From: JAFEDN01 sp963832945
Lineage (GTDB): Bacteria; Pseudomonadota; Gammaproteobacteria; Coxiellales; Coxiellaceae
Reading direction: 5' to 3'
Assembly (NCBI GenBank): GCA_963832945.1
Contig: CAWHVV010000010.1
Span: forward strand, 434,001-498,000
DNA: 64,000 nt
The notes under the pieces are model-generated. The model saw only the letters and a list, made by a program, of their open reading frames with translations, was not told where the DNA came from and searched no databases. This document shows, piece after piece, positions 42,251-51,966 of this stretch. Numbering within the stretch: position 1 is the stretch's first letter; each line of letters begins with the position of its first letter. The position numbers were made by a program, and so were the translations under genes.

Positions 42251-43204
42251 TCCTCCGAACATGAATTCAGTATGCCGGTTGGACGAATTAGTTATGCGCA
42301 CCTGGAACCTTTAACGTTTGAAGAATTTCTCTCTGCCAAAAATCAGCAAATTCTACGGGATTATCTGCTCGATTTTGATTTTAATCGTGAAATACCATTA
42401 GTCATTCATGAACAACTCAGCGCATTATTCAAAGAATATCTGCTGGTGGGAGGATTACCTGCGGCAGTTGCCAGTTGGGCGGAGGAGGGTTCCTTATCCA
42501 GAATAAGCCAAATTCAGCACGATTTACTGTCTACCTACCGCGATGATTTTGCCAAATATCGTGGACGGGTAGCTTTGGAAAGACTGGATGAAGTTCTGCT
42601 TGCCGTGCCTAAAATTCTGGGAGAAAAATTTGTTTTTAGCCGTGTCAATCCTGCGTTATCTGCGTCATCCGTGAAAAAAGCCGTTGAATTACTGCAAAAA
42701 GCCCGAATCTGTCACCCGGTTATCAGTTCGGCTGCAAACGGTGTGCCGTTAGCCGCCGAACTTAACACAAAATTTTTTAAGGAAATTTTTATAGATTCGG
42801 GACTATGCTGCGCCGCTCTCGGTATTAATTTTCAGCAATTATCTTCCACACGTGAAATTATTTTAATTAACCAGGGCGGACTGGCCAAACAGGTGGCAGG
42901 ACAAATTTTGCGAACTGTTAATCCATTTTACATAGAGCCCGCTTTATATTATTGGCAACGCGGCGTAAAGGGTTCCAGCGCCGAAATTGACTATGTGTTA
43001 CAACACGGCAATCAGATTGTGCCCGTGGAAGTGAAAGCCGGCAAAACCGGCGGATTAAAATCCCTGCATTTATTTATGGAACTTAAAAAATATCCGCTGG
43101 CTGTGCGGGTGAATTCAGATTTACCCAGTAAAATTAAGGTAAAACACTTTGATTTATTATCAATACCCTTTTATCTCCTCGGCCAAATCCACCGCCTATT
43201 ATGA
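42251..43204 (+). pseudogene. DUF4143-type ATPase lacking its ATP-binding half
   Basis: About 318 residues that match the second half of an AAA_14/DUF4143 protein. The match is already clear from SSEHEFSMPVGRISYAHLEP, where intact relatives have the segment following the sensor motif, so the upstream Walker A and B region (about 120 residues) is gone. The break coincides with the right edge of the palindrome. An ATG at 42272 could still start a 310-residue product with the C-terminal part (SSAEIDYVLQHG, VPVEVKAGK) intact. It is most likely inactive as an ATPase. Confidence 0.8.
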
Positions 43205-43225
43205 AACGTCTTCGCAATGCTCATA

Positions 43226-43328
43226 CTCCCTCTACCCCGTACTCGGGGGAGAGGGTTGGGGTGAGGGGGATCCTGGATAGGCCCCTCACCCTAGCCCTCT
43301 CCCCGAGTACGGGGAGAGGGAATAGGAG
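43226..43328. repeat. Long imperfect palindrome (CCCTCTCCCCGAGTACGGGG type)
   Basis: The left arm 43226-43268 pairs with 43282-43328, with small bulges. Each arm carries its own shorter hairpin around the GTACTCGG/CCGAGTAC core. TTCGCAATGCTCA just before it is shared with the repeat at 280-399. The region 43205-43438 holds no other feature apart from the leader of the ABC genes. Confidence 0.85.
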
Positions 43329-43438
43329 TGTTTGACCGCGGTTTTAATTACGCCCGGTTGTGCATCCGAATTTGACCAATTGCAATTCTTCAGCAATAAT
43401 CTCGGTTTTTGTTGAAGTAGCTTTGGAGCAGGCGAACT

Positions 43439-44197
43439 TTGAATAACAATGCCATTATTGCCATCAAAAATCTGACCAAGCGGTATCCCCATACCCGGCG
43501 CCTGGCGCTGGATAATTTAAGTTTAATTATCGACAAAGGGGATTTTTTTGGGCTGATAGGGCCTAATGGCAGCGGCAAAACAACTCTTATTTCAATTCTT
43601 TGCGGTTTACTGAAAGCGACCAGCGGCTACATTACTATCGCAGGGCGTGTCGTCCCCAAACAATTGAATGAAGTTAAGCCATTATTTAATCTGGTCCCGC
43701 AGGAAATTGCGTTGTACCCGACCCTCACGCTTAAAGAAAATATTAACTTTTTTGGACGCATGTATGGTCTGGCGCCGCGAGTACTCAAAGAACGCGCTGA
43801 AGAATGTCTGCATATCTCCGGACTGGAAAATTTCATTGACCAGCAGATCCAGACTTTCTCGGGTGGGATGCAACGCCGGGCGAATTTGATCATTAGCCTG
43901 ATTAACCATCCGGAAATTTTATTTTTAGATGAACCGGCTGCGCACGTGGACCCCCAATCGCGCCATTTAATCTTTGAAATTTTAATGACGCTGAACCAAA
44001 AAGGCACGACTGTTCTCTATACCACCCATTACCTGGAAGAAGCCCAGCAATTATGCACGCGGGTAGCCATTCTCGATAACGGAGTTATTCTCGGTGATGA
44101 CTCGCCGGCCCAATTAATCCGGAAATTTCCCGGCTCCAATAATTTATCGGATGTGTTTTTCCATCTCACCGGCAAACAATTAAGAGATGATGTATGA
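43439..44197 (+). CDS. ABC transporter ATP-binding protein (exporter type)
   Basis: A 252-residue ATPase subunit. Walker A GPNGSGKTT (41-49), a Q loop near VPQEIALYP, signature FSGGMQRR near 140, Walker B ILFLDEP near 160 and a switch His in TTHYLEEA are complete. It pairs with the permease that follows through an ATGA overlap. The start is TTG at 43439, with GGAG about ten bases before. It resembles drug or natural-product exporters (YhhJ/Nod type). Cargo is unknown, although the hopanoid genes next door raise lipid export as an idea. Confidence 0.92.
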   Translation: MNNNAIIAIKNLTKRYPHTRRLALDNLSLIIDKGDFFGLIGPNGSGKTTLISILCGLLKATSGYITIAGRVVPKQLNEVKPLFNLVPQEIALYPTLTLKENINFFGRMYGLAPRVLKERAEECLHISGLENFIDQQIQTFSGGMQRRANLIISLINHPEILFLDEPAAHVDPQSRHLIFEILMTLNQKGTTVLYTTHYLEEAQQLCTRVAILDNGVILGDDSPAQLIRKFPGSNNLSDVFFHLTGKQLRDDV

Positions 44198-45441
44198 TCA
44201 TGAAACTGACGGCAGTATTTAGTAAAGAATGGCGACTGCTTTGGCGTGATCAAATCGGCCTCATATTTTTATTTATTTTACCGATGTGTCTGGTGCTGTT
44301 TATTACGCTCACCAGCAGTCAGGAACCGGACAGACCACGCCAGTTAAAGCTGGTTTTAATCAATCAGGACTCCCAGGGCAACATCAGCAAAGCCCTGGTG
44401 ACCGGGCTAAATAAAATCAAAAATTTTACTATTGCACAGTCTCCGGATAAAAACGCAACTCAAATTTCGAAAGCTCAGAAATCTGTCGCTGCCGGCGACT
44501 ATCAGGCGGTGATCATCATTCCTTCGCAATTCAGCAAGCAAATCAATGACACAGTGCAACAACACATTCAGCCACGCACAACTCCAGTCTCTGAGCCGGC
44601 GGATATTAAAATATTATTTGATCCTGCCTTGCCCAAAAATTTCCAGGACGATATTGCCGGAGCTCTGCGGATACTTTCTCAAACGATTGAATCACAATTG
44701 TGGCAGCAGGTCATCAGTCAATTGACCTCCAAACCCGCACCCGCGATGGATCCAGATAAAACCGGAATCATCACTATTCATACGGATTATGTACCCACGA
44801 CAGATTCTCAAAGCGCTGTGCAGCCTAACGACGTTCAGCAGAACGTGCCTGCATGGGCATTGTTCGGCATGTTTTTCATTATCACTCCGTTATCGGGAAT
44901 GATCGTTAAAGAAAAACGGCTGGGGGTTATGGATCGTCTGGCGCTGGCCCCGGTATCATTATACACCGTGATTTGGGGCAAAATTATCGCATTTGTCTGC
45001 GTTAATTTATTGCAGTTGATTTTAATGTTAGCAGTAGGCGTGTTCATTCTTCCTCTCTTTCACTTCCCAACTTTGGACGTGACCAGCCGTCCCGGAGCTA
45101 TAATCGCCGTTGGACTCTCTGCGTCTTTAGCCGCCACCGGATTCGGCATGCTGATTGGGTCTTTAGTCAAGACACCGGAACAGGCCACTGTCATCGGCCC
45201 ATTTATCATCGTCATCCTCGCCGCAATCGGCGGAATTTTTGTGCCTGTGTATTTATTACCCGAAGGTCTGAAAAAGCTCACGCAATTTTCGCCGATGTCC
45301 TGGGCTCTGCAATCCTTTATTGATATCTTCGTGCGTGACGCCAACATTTCGCAAATTTTACCTAATATTGCTAAATTACTGGCCTTTGCACTGGTGACTA
45401 TTCTCCTCGCCTCCCTAACCATGGGCCTCCGCCGGCGCTAA
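44194..45441 (+). CDS. ABC-2 type exporter permease
   Basis: A 415-residue membrane subunit with one N-terminal helix (about 20-40), a soluble loop of roughly 180 residues outside the membrane, and five helices from about 225 to the end. The VKEKRLGVMDRL stretch and FSPMSWALQSF near the C terminus are typical of ABC-2 permeases. It overlaps the ATPase gene by four bases. The first or third codon (MIMKL) could be the start. Confidence 0.9.
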   Translation: MIMKLTAVFSKEWRLLWRDQIGLIFLFILPMCLVLFITLTSSQEPDRPRQLKLVLINQDSQGNISKALVTGLNKIKNFTIAQSPDKNATQISKAQKSVAAGDYQAVIIIPSQFSKQINDTVQQHIQPRTTPVSEPADIKILFDPALPKNFQDDIAGALRILSQTIESQLWQQVISQLTSKPAPAMDPDKTGIITIHTDYVPTTDSQSAVQPNDVQQNVPAWALFGMFFIITPLSGMIVKEKRLGVMDRLALAPVSLYTVIWGKIIAFVCVNLLQLILMLAVGVFILPLFHFPTLDVTSRPGAIIAVGLSASLAATGFGMLIGSLVKTPEQATVIGPFIIVILAAIGGIFVPVYLLPEGLKKLTQFSPMSWALQSFIDIFVRDANISQILPNIAKLLAFALVTILLASLTMGLRRR

Positions 45442-45509
45442 CGAAGACCCGTCTTGAAAATATTCCCTATTGTTGTTATAAATAACCGTTTCCTATCCTG
45501 GAGGTCCCA

Positions 45510-46115
45510 TTGAGCGAATTTTGCAATAACCACAATGACGCTATCGTTTCTTTTGATTCCGAACCTTTAATTCTGGTCAATGATGAGGACCAGGAAATTG
45601 GTCACCAGGATAAACTGAGCTGCCATTCGGGAGCGGGAATACTGCACCGGGCTTTTTCCCTGTTTATTTTTAATGAAACCGGGGAACTGTTATTACAACA
45701 GCGCAGCGTGCGTAAACAGCTTTGGCCTCTTTATTGGTCTAATAGTTGCTGCAGTCATCCGCGCCGCGGCGAAACCATGGAAGACGCTATTGTCCGCCGC
45801 TCCCAACAGGAGTTAGGCATCACAACGCAATTCCAATATTTATATAAATTCAAGTACCAAGTACCTTACAGCGATATCGGAGCGGAACATGAGTTGTGCT
45901 GGGTATTTGTCGGTCGCAGTGGCGGGCCGGTTAGGGTTAATGAAAATGAAATCGCGGGCTGGCGCTATATCAGCGCGAGGGATCTGGAAAAGGAAATGCA
46001 ACAAAACCCTCATCATTTTACTCCCTGGTTCAAGCTCGAATGGCAGCGTTTAACCCAGGATTACCGTTCCACATTGGCTGCCCTGCATGTACAGTTGCCC
46101 ATCACAGGAGTTTAA
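45510..46115 (+). CDS. idi: Isopentenyl-diphosphate delta-isomerase, type I
   Basis: A 201-residue Nudix-fold enzyme that interconverts isopentenyl and dimethylallyl diphosphate, needed when isoprenoids come from mevalonate. H46 in GILHRAFS, C81 and H83 in SNSCCSHPRRGE, and E-H-E in GAEHELCWVF are the metal and catalytic residues. The start codon is TTG at 45510, chosen because GGAGGT lies seven bases before it. It is two bases from hpnH, and the operon idi-hpnH-hpnO links precursor supply to hopanoids. Confidence 0.94.
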   Translation: MSEFCNNHNDAIVSFDSEPLILVNDEDQEIGHQDKLSCHSGAGILHRAFSLFIFNETGELLLQQRSVRKQLWPLYWSNSCCSHPRRGETMEDAIVRRSQQELGITTQFQYLYKFKYQVPYSDIGAEHELCWVFVGRSGGPVRVNENEIAGWRYISARDLEKEMQQNPHHFTPWFKLEWQRLTQDYRSTLAALHVQLPITGV

Positions 46116-46117
46116 TT

Positions 46118-47260
46118 ATGAGTATTCCCCTCGTTCAAACTTATCGCATTGCCCGTTATTTACTGAGCAAAAAGATTCGCGGCGAAAAACGCTACCCGCT
46201 GGTGTTAATGCTGGAACCTTTGTTTCAATGCAACCTGGCGTGCGCGGGCTGCGGTAAAATAGATTATCCGGATGACATACTTAGAAAAAGGCTCACCGTA
46301 GAACAGGCTTTAAACGCTGTCGACGAATGCAATGCGCCGATGGTTTCCATTCCTGGCGGCGAACCCCTGATTCACAAAGACATGGCGGAAATTGTCAAAG
46401 GCATTGTTGCGCGAAAGAAATTCGTTTACCTGTGCACCAATGCTTTATTACTGGAAAAGAAAATCGATGAATACGAACCTTCTCCCTATTTAACTTTTTC
46501 CATCCATCTCGACGGTAACCGGGAGCGTCACGATGCATCGGTATGCCGGGAAGGTGTTTATGACAAGGTCATTGAAGTCATCCAGCTGGTTAAGCGCAAA
46601 GGATTTCGCGTTAATATCAATTGCACTTTATTTCAGGGGGAATCCGCTGACGAAGTAGCGGAATTTTTTGACTCGGTGACTGCGATGGGTATCGATGGCA
46701 TTACCATGTCGCCAGGTTTTAGCTATGAACACGCGCCGCGTCAGGATGTTTTTCTTACCCGCACTAAAACCAAACAATTATTTCGCGATATCTTCAAACA
46801 TCAAAAAAATAACCGTCAAAAACGTTGGCCAATCACCCAGTCCAGTTTGTTTATTGATTTCCTGAGCGGCAACCAAACCTATCACTGCACACCGTGGAGC
46901 AACCCCACCTATAATATCTTCGGCTGGCAAAAACCATGCTATTTATTGGTGGATGAAGGATATGCGCCTACCTTTAAAGCTCTCATGGCGGAAACCGAGT
47001 GGAACAACTATGGCACCGGCAGCAACCCGAAGTGCGATAACTGCATGGCGCATTGCGGTTATGAGGGTACAGCGATTAACGATACTTTCGCCAAACCGTG
47101 GAAGGCGTTTAAAGTGGCGCTGAGAGGTCCGCGCACCACTGGACCCATGGCTCCCGAATTGCCCATCAAATACAGCCAGAATCTCAAACCCTCCGGCACT
47201 GTCGCCAGCGTTTCCGTAGACCAATTACGCAAAACAGCCAACAAGGATAGGTCATTATGA
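46118..47260 (+). CDS. hpnH: Radical SAM adenosylhopane synthase
   Basis: A 380-residue radical SAM enzyme that joins a 5'-deoxyadenosyl group to diploptene, opening extended hopanoid synthesis. The iron-sulfur cysteines are C38, C42 and C45 in CNLACAGC, and GGEPL near 88 binds SAM. A C-terminal cysteine cluster (CDNCMAHCGYEGTA) is kept as in other HpnH proteins. AGGAG eight bases before ATG 46118 fixes the start. A longer open frame from 46040 runs inside idi and is rejected. Confidence 0.95.
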   Translation: MSIPLVQTYRIARYLLSKKIRGEKRYPLVLMLEPLFQCNLACAGCGKIDYPDDILRKRLTVEQALNAVDECNAPMVSIPGGEPLIHKDMAEIVKGIVARKKFVYLCTNALLLEKKIDEYEPSPYLTFSIHLDGNRERHDASVCREGVYDKVIEVIQLVKRKGFRVNINCTLFQGESADEVAEFFDSVTAMGIDGITMSPGFSYEHAPRQDVFLTRTKTKQLFRDIFKHQKNNRQKRWPITQSSLFIDFLSGNQTYHCTPWSNPTYNIFGWQKPCYLLVDEGYAPTFKALMAETEWNNYGTGSNPKCDNCMAHCGYEGTAINDTFAKPWKAFKVALRGPRTTGPMAPELPIKYSQNLKPSGTVASVSVDQLRKTANKDRSL

Positions 47261-48639
47261 GCCTTTCTATCCCCGGGCTGCTTCGAAGTAAACGGGAACA
47301 GCAGTTCCCGCTTTATAATAAATACCTCAATCATCAGTTATTGCATGTACTTAAGACGCTCGGCTTTGACAGACAATATGTTCGCGCTGAAAAACAGTAT
47401 CTGTTTGATGAGGAAGGCCACCGTTATCTCGATTTGCTCAGTGGTTACGGCGCCTGCTTCCTGGGTCGAAACGATGACCGAATTACCAAGGCCCTGAAGG
47501 AAACCATGGATGCACAACTGGCCAACATGGTGCAATTTGACGCGCCGCTGTTAGCCGCCTGTTGCGCGGAAAAACTGGCGCACCATTTGCCCACGTCGCT
47601 GACTAAATTCTTCTTTTGCAATTCCGGCACGGAAGCCGTGGAAGGAGCGATTAAATTTTCCCGCGCCGCCACCCGCCGTGAAAAGCTCCTGTCCTGCGAC
47701 GCGGCATTTCATGGGTTAACCACCGGCTCGCTGGCTTTAAATGGCAGTGAAATCTTCAGAAAAGATTTCACTCCACTGCTGGCAGCGGAACGCGTGCCTT
47801 TTAACGATCTCGACGCGCTGGAAAAAGCATTAAAAACCAAAGAATTTGCCTGTTTTGTGATCGAACCCATCCAGGGCAAAACGGTGAATATTCCTCATGC
47901 TGATTATTTGCCGCAGGCATCCGTTCTTTGTCAAAAATATGGAACTTTACTGGTGCTGGATGAAATCCAAACCGGCATTGGGCGCACCGGAAAATTTCTG
48001 GCCTCGCAACATTGGCCTGGTACCGATGCGGATATCGTCACGTTATCGAAGGCGTTATCGGGAGGATTTGTTCCTGTCGGCGTCATCGCCATGAAACCAT
48101 GGATTTTTGAAAAAACTTTCCGCAATATGGAACACGCCGTCGTGCATTCCTGCACCTTTGGCCGCAATGATTTGGCGATGGCCGCCGCGCTGGCCACCCT
48201 GGATATTCTCGACGAAGAAAATATCCTCACTCAGGCCAGTGAAAAAGGCCTGAAATTGTTGACGCGTCTGCAGGAAAAATTACTGCCCTTTGAAATGGTG
48301 AAAGAAGTCCGCGGCAAAGGCCTGATGATCGGCGTGGAATTTCGGCCACCAAAAAGCCTGGCGCTCAAAGCCGGGTGGACATTATTAGAAGCGGCGAATA
48401 AGGGATTATTCTGTCAACTGATTATTATCCCACTGTTTAGGGATTTTCGGATGCTCACCCAGGTGGCCGGTCCCAACTGTCATGTGATTAAATTACTGCC
48501 GCCGGTATGCATGAGCGACGACGATATCGAAGATACCGCCAACGCTTTTGAACAGGTCGTCGCTCTCGCTCATCGCTTCCCGGGCGCGATCTGGGATTTG
48601 GGAAAAACCTTAGCAAAACATTCGTTAAAAAGTGTATAG
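47257..48639 (+). CDS. hpnO: Hopanoid aminotransferase (HpnO-like, class III PLP)
   Basis: A 460-residue class III aminotransferase. D235 in LLVLDEIQTGIGRTG and K265 in TLSKALSGG are the PLP-binding Asp and Lys, and NSGTEAVEGAIK (122-133) binds the phosphate. The ATGA overlap with hpnH and the C-terminal extension typical of hopanoid aminotransferases support a role in making aminobacteriohopanetriol from ribosylhopane. Acetylornithine-type aminotransferases share the fold and would be the alternative without the context. Confidence 0.88.
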   Translation: MSLSIPGLLRSKREQQFPLYNKYLNHQLLHVLKTLGFDRQYVRAEKQYLFDEEGHRYLDLLSGYGACFLGRNDDRITKALKETMDAQLANMVQFDAPLLAACCAEKLAHHLPTSLTKFFFCNSGTEAVEGAIKFSRAATRREKLLSCDAAFHGLTTGSLALNGSEIFRKDFTPLLAAERVPFNDLDALEKALKTKEFACFVIEPIQGKTVNIPHADYLPQASVLCQKYGTLLVLDEIQTGIGRTGKFLASQHWPGTDADIVTLSKALSGGFVPVGVIAMKPWIFEKTFRNMEHAVVHSCTFGRNDLAMAAALATLDILDEENILTQASEKGLKLLTRLQEKLLPFEMVKEVRGKGLMIGVEFRPPKSLALKAGWTLLEAANKGLFCQLIIIPLFRDFRMLTQVAGPNCHVIKLLPPVCMSDDDIEDTANAFEQVVALAHRFPGAIWDLGKTLAKHSLKSV

Positions 48640-48642
48640 ACA

Positions 48643-49518
48643 ATGAAACACAATTTAACAGATGAAATAAAAAAGGTAGAACTGTTTCAATTAACTCGCG
48701 ATGAATTAACGGCAATTCGCCAAATCGATCCGCTGTCCGAAGAAGAGCAGAAACCCATTGGCAGTATTTTAAATGAATATTGCAAAACCGTTTTGGCTTT
48801 CGTCCGCCTGGCTATTTACAATCAAAAGGTCCGTAAATGGTGTCGCGAAAACAATCAGGCGGTGTGGCGCGATTATCTGGATGACATTGGAAAATTCAAA
48901 ACGTTTTCCTGTGAATTTAAAACCCCAAAAAAACTACCCATTTTTGATTTGCTGGCCGGATTAATGTTAATCTGCGAATACCTGAATGAAGTGAAACCGG
49001 AAAAAAAGATCGTGATCCTGTATGTTGCTATGGAAATTTTTAATTCATTTCATGCCGCTTGCCTGATAACCAGAATGGCTGTGGAGGGAGTAAAAACCGG
49101 AAAAAAAGAGATGGGAGCCATGACGAAAGTGTTAGATAACTTTGCTCCTCTTCATGGCTGTCCCGGTTATTTGCTTTATAGCTGGTTTACTCAGAATATG
49201 GCTGAACATTTTCTGGAACAAAAGCGGGAAGCTGAAGCATCGGGAGCTTTGCATTTGGGTTATCAACTTTTATTAACCGCCGCCAAACTGGAGAAAGAAA
49301 GCGCTCCCGAGATTCACAATGCCGCCTACGGGGATCTCCCTCATTTTTTATCGATCATAGACCCGCAATTTAATAAACATTCGGCGCCACAAACTTTTCC
49401 ATCGATAATTTCAGTTTATGAAACTCGTTTCTCTGTTTTCATTTCCCCCATCAAACTATCCGCGCAGCAGATGGCTACAAATCTGACTCGGGAGTGGGTC
49501 CAGTCAATTAAGAATTAA
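48643..49518 (+). CDS. Unknown 291-residue helical protein
   Basis: Not firmly recognised. The protein is largely helical, without signal peptide or clear membrane helices. The middle and end, including HGCPGYLLYSWFTQNMAEHF and a tetratricopeptide-like stretch LGYQLLLTAAKLEKES followed by IHNAAYGD, remind me of DUF5630-type proteins of Legionella, but this is memory only. It begins three bases after hpnO stops, so it may be read with the hopanoid operon. Its 3' end overlaps the convergent 720-residue gene by 15 bases. Confidence 0.7.
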   Translation: MKHNLTDEIKKVELFQLTRDELTAIRQIDPLSEEEQKPIGSILNEYCKTVLAFVRLAIYNQKVRKWCRENNQAVWRDYLDDIGKFKTFSCEFKTPKKLPIFDLLAGLMLICEYLNEVKPEKKIVILYVAMEIFNSFHAACLITRMAVEGVKTGKKEMGAMTKVLDNFAPLHGCPGYLLYSWFTQNMAEHFLEQKREAEASGALHLGYQLLLTAAKLEKESAPEIHNAAYGDLPHFLSIIDPQFNKHSAPQTFPSIISVYETRFSVFISPIKLSAQQMATNLTREWVQSIKN

Positions 49519-51666
49519 TAATTCTAAATATTGAGTAGTTATTTCGGTTTGGGCAACCGGTACAGACGTCTTTTCTTGTCTGGCGCCGGAATAAATATTA
49601 ACACCACCCTGAGTGAGAGCGCTGATGGAAGCAGAAATATCGTCCTTCGCCGATGTTTTGTTGACCGGTTCCTGTATTCCGATCGGGATTTTAGGCTTCG
49701 CTTCTAATGACCTGGATGCTATTTCGCCATTTGACGTAATATTATCCGCTGGTTTCGTAAACTTTGTTTTGTTCAATGTTAATAAATCTGTCATTAGCGC
49801 ATCAATCTCAGTGACTTTCATTTTAAAATTTTCATAACTTTGGCCACCGTCTGTTGAGGTTTCTGAAGTAACGATAATCGCATCGAGCACCGTATTAAAA
49901 AGTATATTATTCAATAAATCGGGATTACTTAATGCTTTAGTTAAAAGGTTATTCAGCTTATCGGCAATATCCAGCCGATCCGCATGGGCGAATAAATCAA
50001 CTAATGATATTAATTTTCCACTAACCCTTATATTTTTAAATAATTCATTAAGTATCATTTGTTGTTTTTTAGTAACGATTACTTTTAACGCCACTAACGC
50101 ACCCCAATCGGTATCTAAATCCGCAGTTGTTTTAGTCAATAAATCTTTCGGCAGAGCGGCATTAATTTGGATAAACATCTGTTTCAAAATTTTTAAATTA
50201 TGAATAAGTTCTTTTGAGTCGTTCGGGGTTGGGTCATAATATTCGAAAAAAGTATTTAACTTGAGCTGCAATTGAGGAAAGGAATTTAATGAAGTATGGA
50301 AATTCTTAAAATAACTGGATTTGATATCTTTATTTTCATCCAGCAGCGCCGTTTTCAGGCTGACAGTTTCCGGATGAGTCACTAACCGAACCCGGTCTTC
50401 CGTGACATGCGTTATAAAATCCTCTTTTTTACAGGTAATTATTTGGTTTTCTAATTTAACTTTATTCCCTAATACTAATTGCATTTTTTTAAATACTTCA
50501 TTGGCTTCTGTTTGAGTTAAATTTTTTATTATAATTTCCTGATCAATTGTACTGAATTCTAATTTACCTCTACCAAAAAAATGATCTTCATAAGGAATCT
50601 CTACCGCCCGTAGTGGCACACCTTCGCGGCTATACATTCTGGTGGATTTTGACAGCAAATGTTCTAAGGCCACAACCGCGCCAGGCAGATTTTTATCCTG
50701 CCTTTCAAGATCAATGTAATATTTGAAAGTGTTTTCCAGCGAATCAATTCGTCTGCTCACTATCAGTTTATAATCATTCACGATATTTTGATAATCTTTC
50801 AATATATTATGGCAATCTGAACCTTCTTCTACTTCATTCTCTAACACCTTTATCTGAATTACAAAATTATCCAGGAGTTGAAGAATCTCACTTCTCTTGT
50901 TTATTATCTGTATGGCTCCCTGCAATTTGTCGATAAAAGGCGTGTCATCGATCATGGATAAATTACGAAACGCAAGATGACGTCCCCAGCCTAACTTGAA
51001 ATCTGAATTAAATTGTTTATAGTAATTATTAAAAAATCTGCCATCCTCACGCAATTCTATTGAATCGGTTTTCTTAAGCCCACTGTCAATTATAAAGAGA
51101 CGAAAGTTTAGCAGCATTTTATTCTGCCCTTCTTTTCCTATCGAATCGGGGTCCTGAAATATAAAGTTAAGCATACCGAACAGGCCAAAATCCTGGCCGA
51201 AAATCATATTCGGGTTCATGTTTTCCAAAATTGGCTGGGCGTAACCGCTACAAAAATTTTTATGAACCGCCGCAATAACCTTGGCGTCTCCCAGCTTTTT
51301 TGCCTGTTTATTAAAATTAACAGACAGCGCCGGCACGATGATAGTTTCTTCATTTTTGTATTCAGCCAGTTTGCCTTTTTCCGGGGTGTTTTTGAGCTGA
51401 GCAAAAGAAGTTTTAACCAGAACCAGCTTCATATCCGAACCGGGAAATCCGAAAAGCCTGGCAATAGCTATCGCCAATAATTCTTCCAGTATGGTATTGT
51501 GATTTGCGGGCGATATCAGAGACAGTAAATTTTTACCGAGTTTTAACATCCCCGGGGTATCCGATAATAATCCCGGGTCCACTCCCTCCACTTTTCTACC
51601 TATTATTTTTTTCGATTCTCTGCCTTCCTTATTGGTAAAATCAACAATCCCGTCTTTGGAAACCAT
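49504..51666 (-). CDS. Unknown 720-residue protein, candidate effector
   Basis: Not recognised. The protein is soluble, rich in helices and has no signal peptide. The N-terminal half has a pattern reminiscent of kinase-like folds: EELLAIAIARLFG near 60-75, MIFGQDFGLFGMLNFIFQDP near 155-175, GKEGQNK near 180 and LFIIDSG near 194. The C-terminal half is mostly helical with Lys-rich stretches. Upstream of the ATG, the same frame stays open and encodes ESSIPGNSDIKESVSDIAAG without a start, and a start ATG (MIKSEQNS) lies one frame away at about 51764. The true N terminus may thus be about 30 residues longer, with a frameshift. AT-rich composition fits transfer. Confidence 0.68.
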   Translation of the reverse strand: MVSKDGIVDFTNKEGRESKKIIGRKVEGVDPGLLSDTPGMLKLGKNLLSLISPANHNTILEELLAIAIARLFGFPGSDMKLVLVKTSFAQLKNTPEKGKLAEYKNEETIIVPALSVNFNKQAKKLGDAKVIAAVHKNFCSGYAQPILENMNPNMIFGQDFGLFGMLNFIFQDPDSIGKEGQNKMLLNFRLFIIDSGLKKTDSIELREDGRFFNNYYKQFNSDFKLGWGRHLAFRNLSMIDDTPFIDKLQGAIQIINKRSEILQLLDNFVIQIKVLENEVEEGSDCHNILKDYQNIVNDYKLIVSRRIDSLENTFKYYIDLERQDKNLPGAVVALEHLLSKSTRMYSREGVPLRAVEIPYEDHFFGRGKLEFSTIDQEIIIKNLTQTEANEVFKKMQLVLGNKVKLENQIITCKKEDFITHVTEDRVRLVTHPETVSLKTALLDENKDIKSSYFKNFHTSLNSFPQLQLKLNTFFEYYDPTPNDSKELIHNLKILKQMFIQINAALPKDLLTKTTADLDTDWGALVALKVIVTKKQQMILNELFKNIRVSGKLISLVDLFAHADRLDIADKLNNLLTKALSNPDLLNNILFNTVLDAIIVTSETSTDGGQSYENFKMKVTEIDALMTDLLTLNKTKFTKPADNITSNGEIASRSLEAKPKIPIGIQEPVNKTSAKDDISASISALTQGGVNIYSGARQEKTSVPVAQTEITTQYLELLILN

Positions 51667-51966
51667 ACCTGCGGCGATGTCAGAAACAGACTCTTTGATA
51701 TCTGAGTTGCCTGGAATACTGGATTCGAAGGAACTATGCTGTTTTGTTCTGACTTAATCATTTCTTTATACTCATTTTTTTTCTAATTTCAGGAGGAGAT
51801 TTTGCTTTTCATTTTAATAAATAAACATTAAGGGCATATTAGTTAATACTTAAGAAAAGCTTAATACTGTTGTCATAAGTGATTAATTTTAGTGCAATTT
51901 TATAAAATTACTTTATAAAGGAAAAAATTATTGAATATAATCCTTTTATAGAGTATATTTTCAATA

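Noticed and set aside
41361..42301. Minus-strand frames over the 405-residue gene and the palindrome
   Set aside because: They are shadow frames. Their composition is poor and one crosses the palindrome.
46040..46117. Longer start for hpnH inside idi
   Set aside because: A strong AGGAG precedes the ATG at 46118, and the additional residues are idi sequence in another frame.
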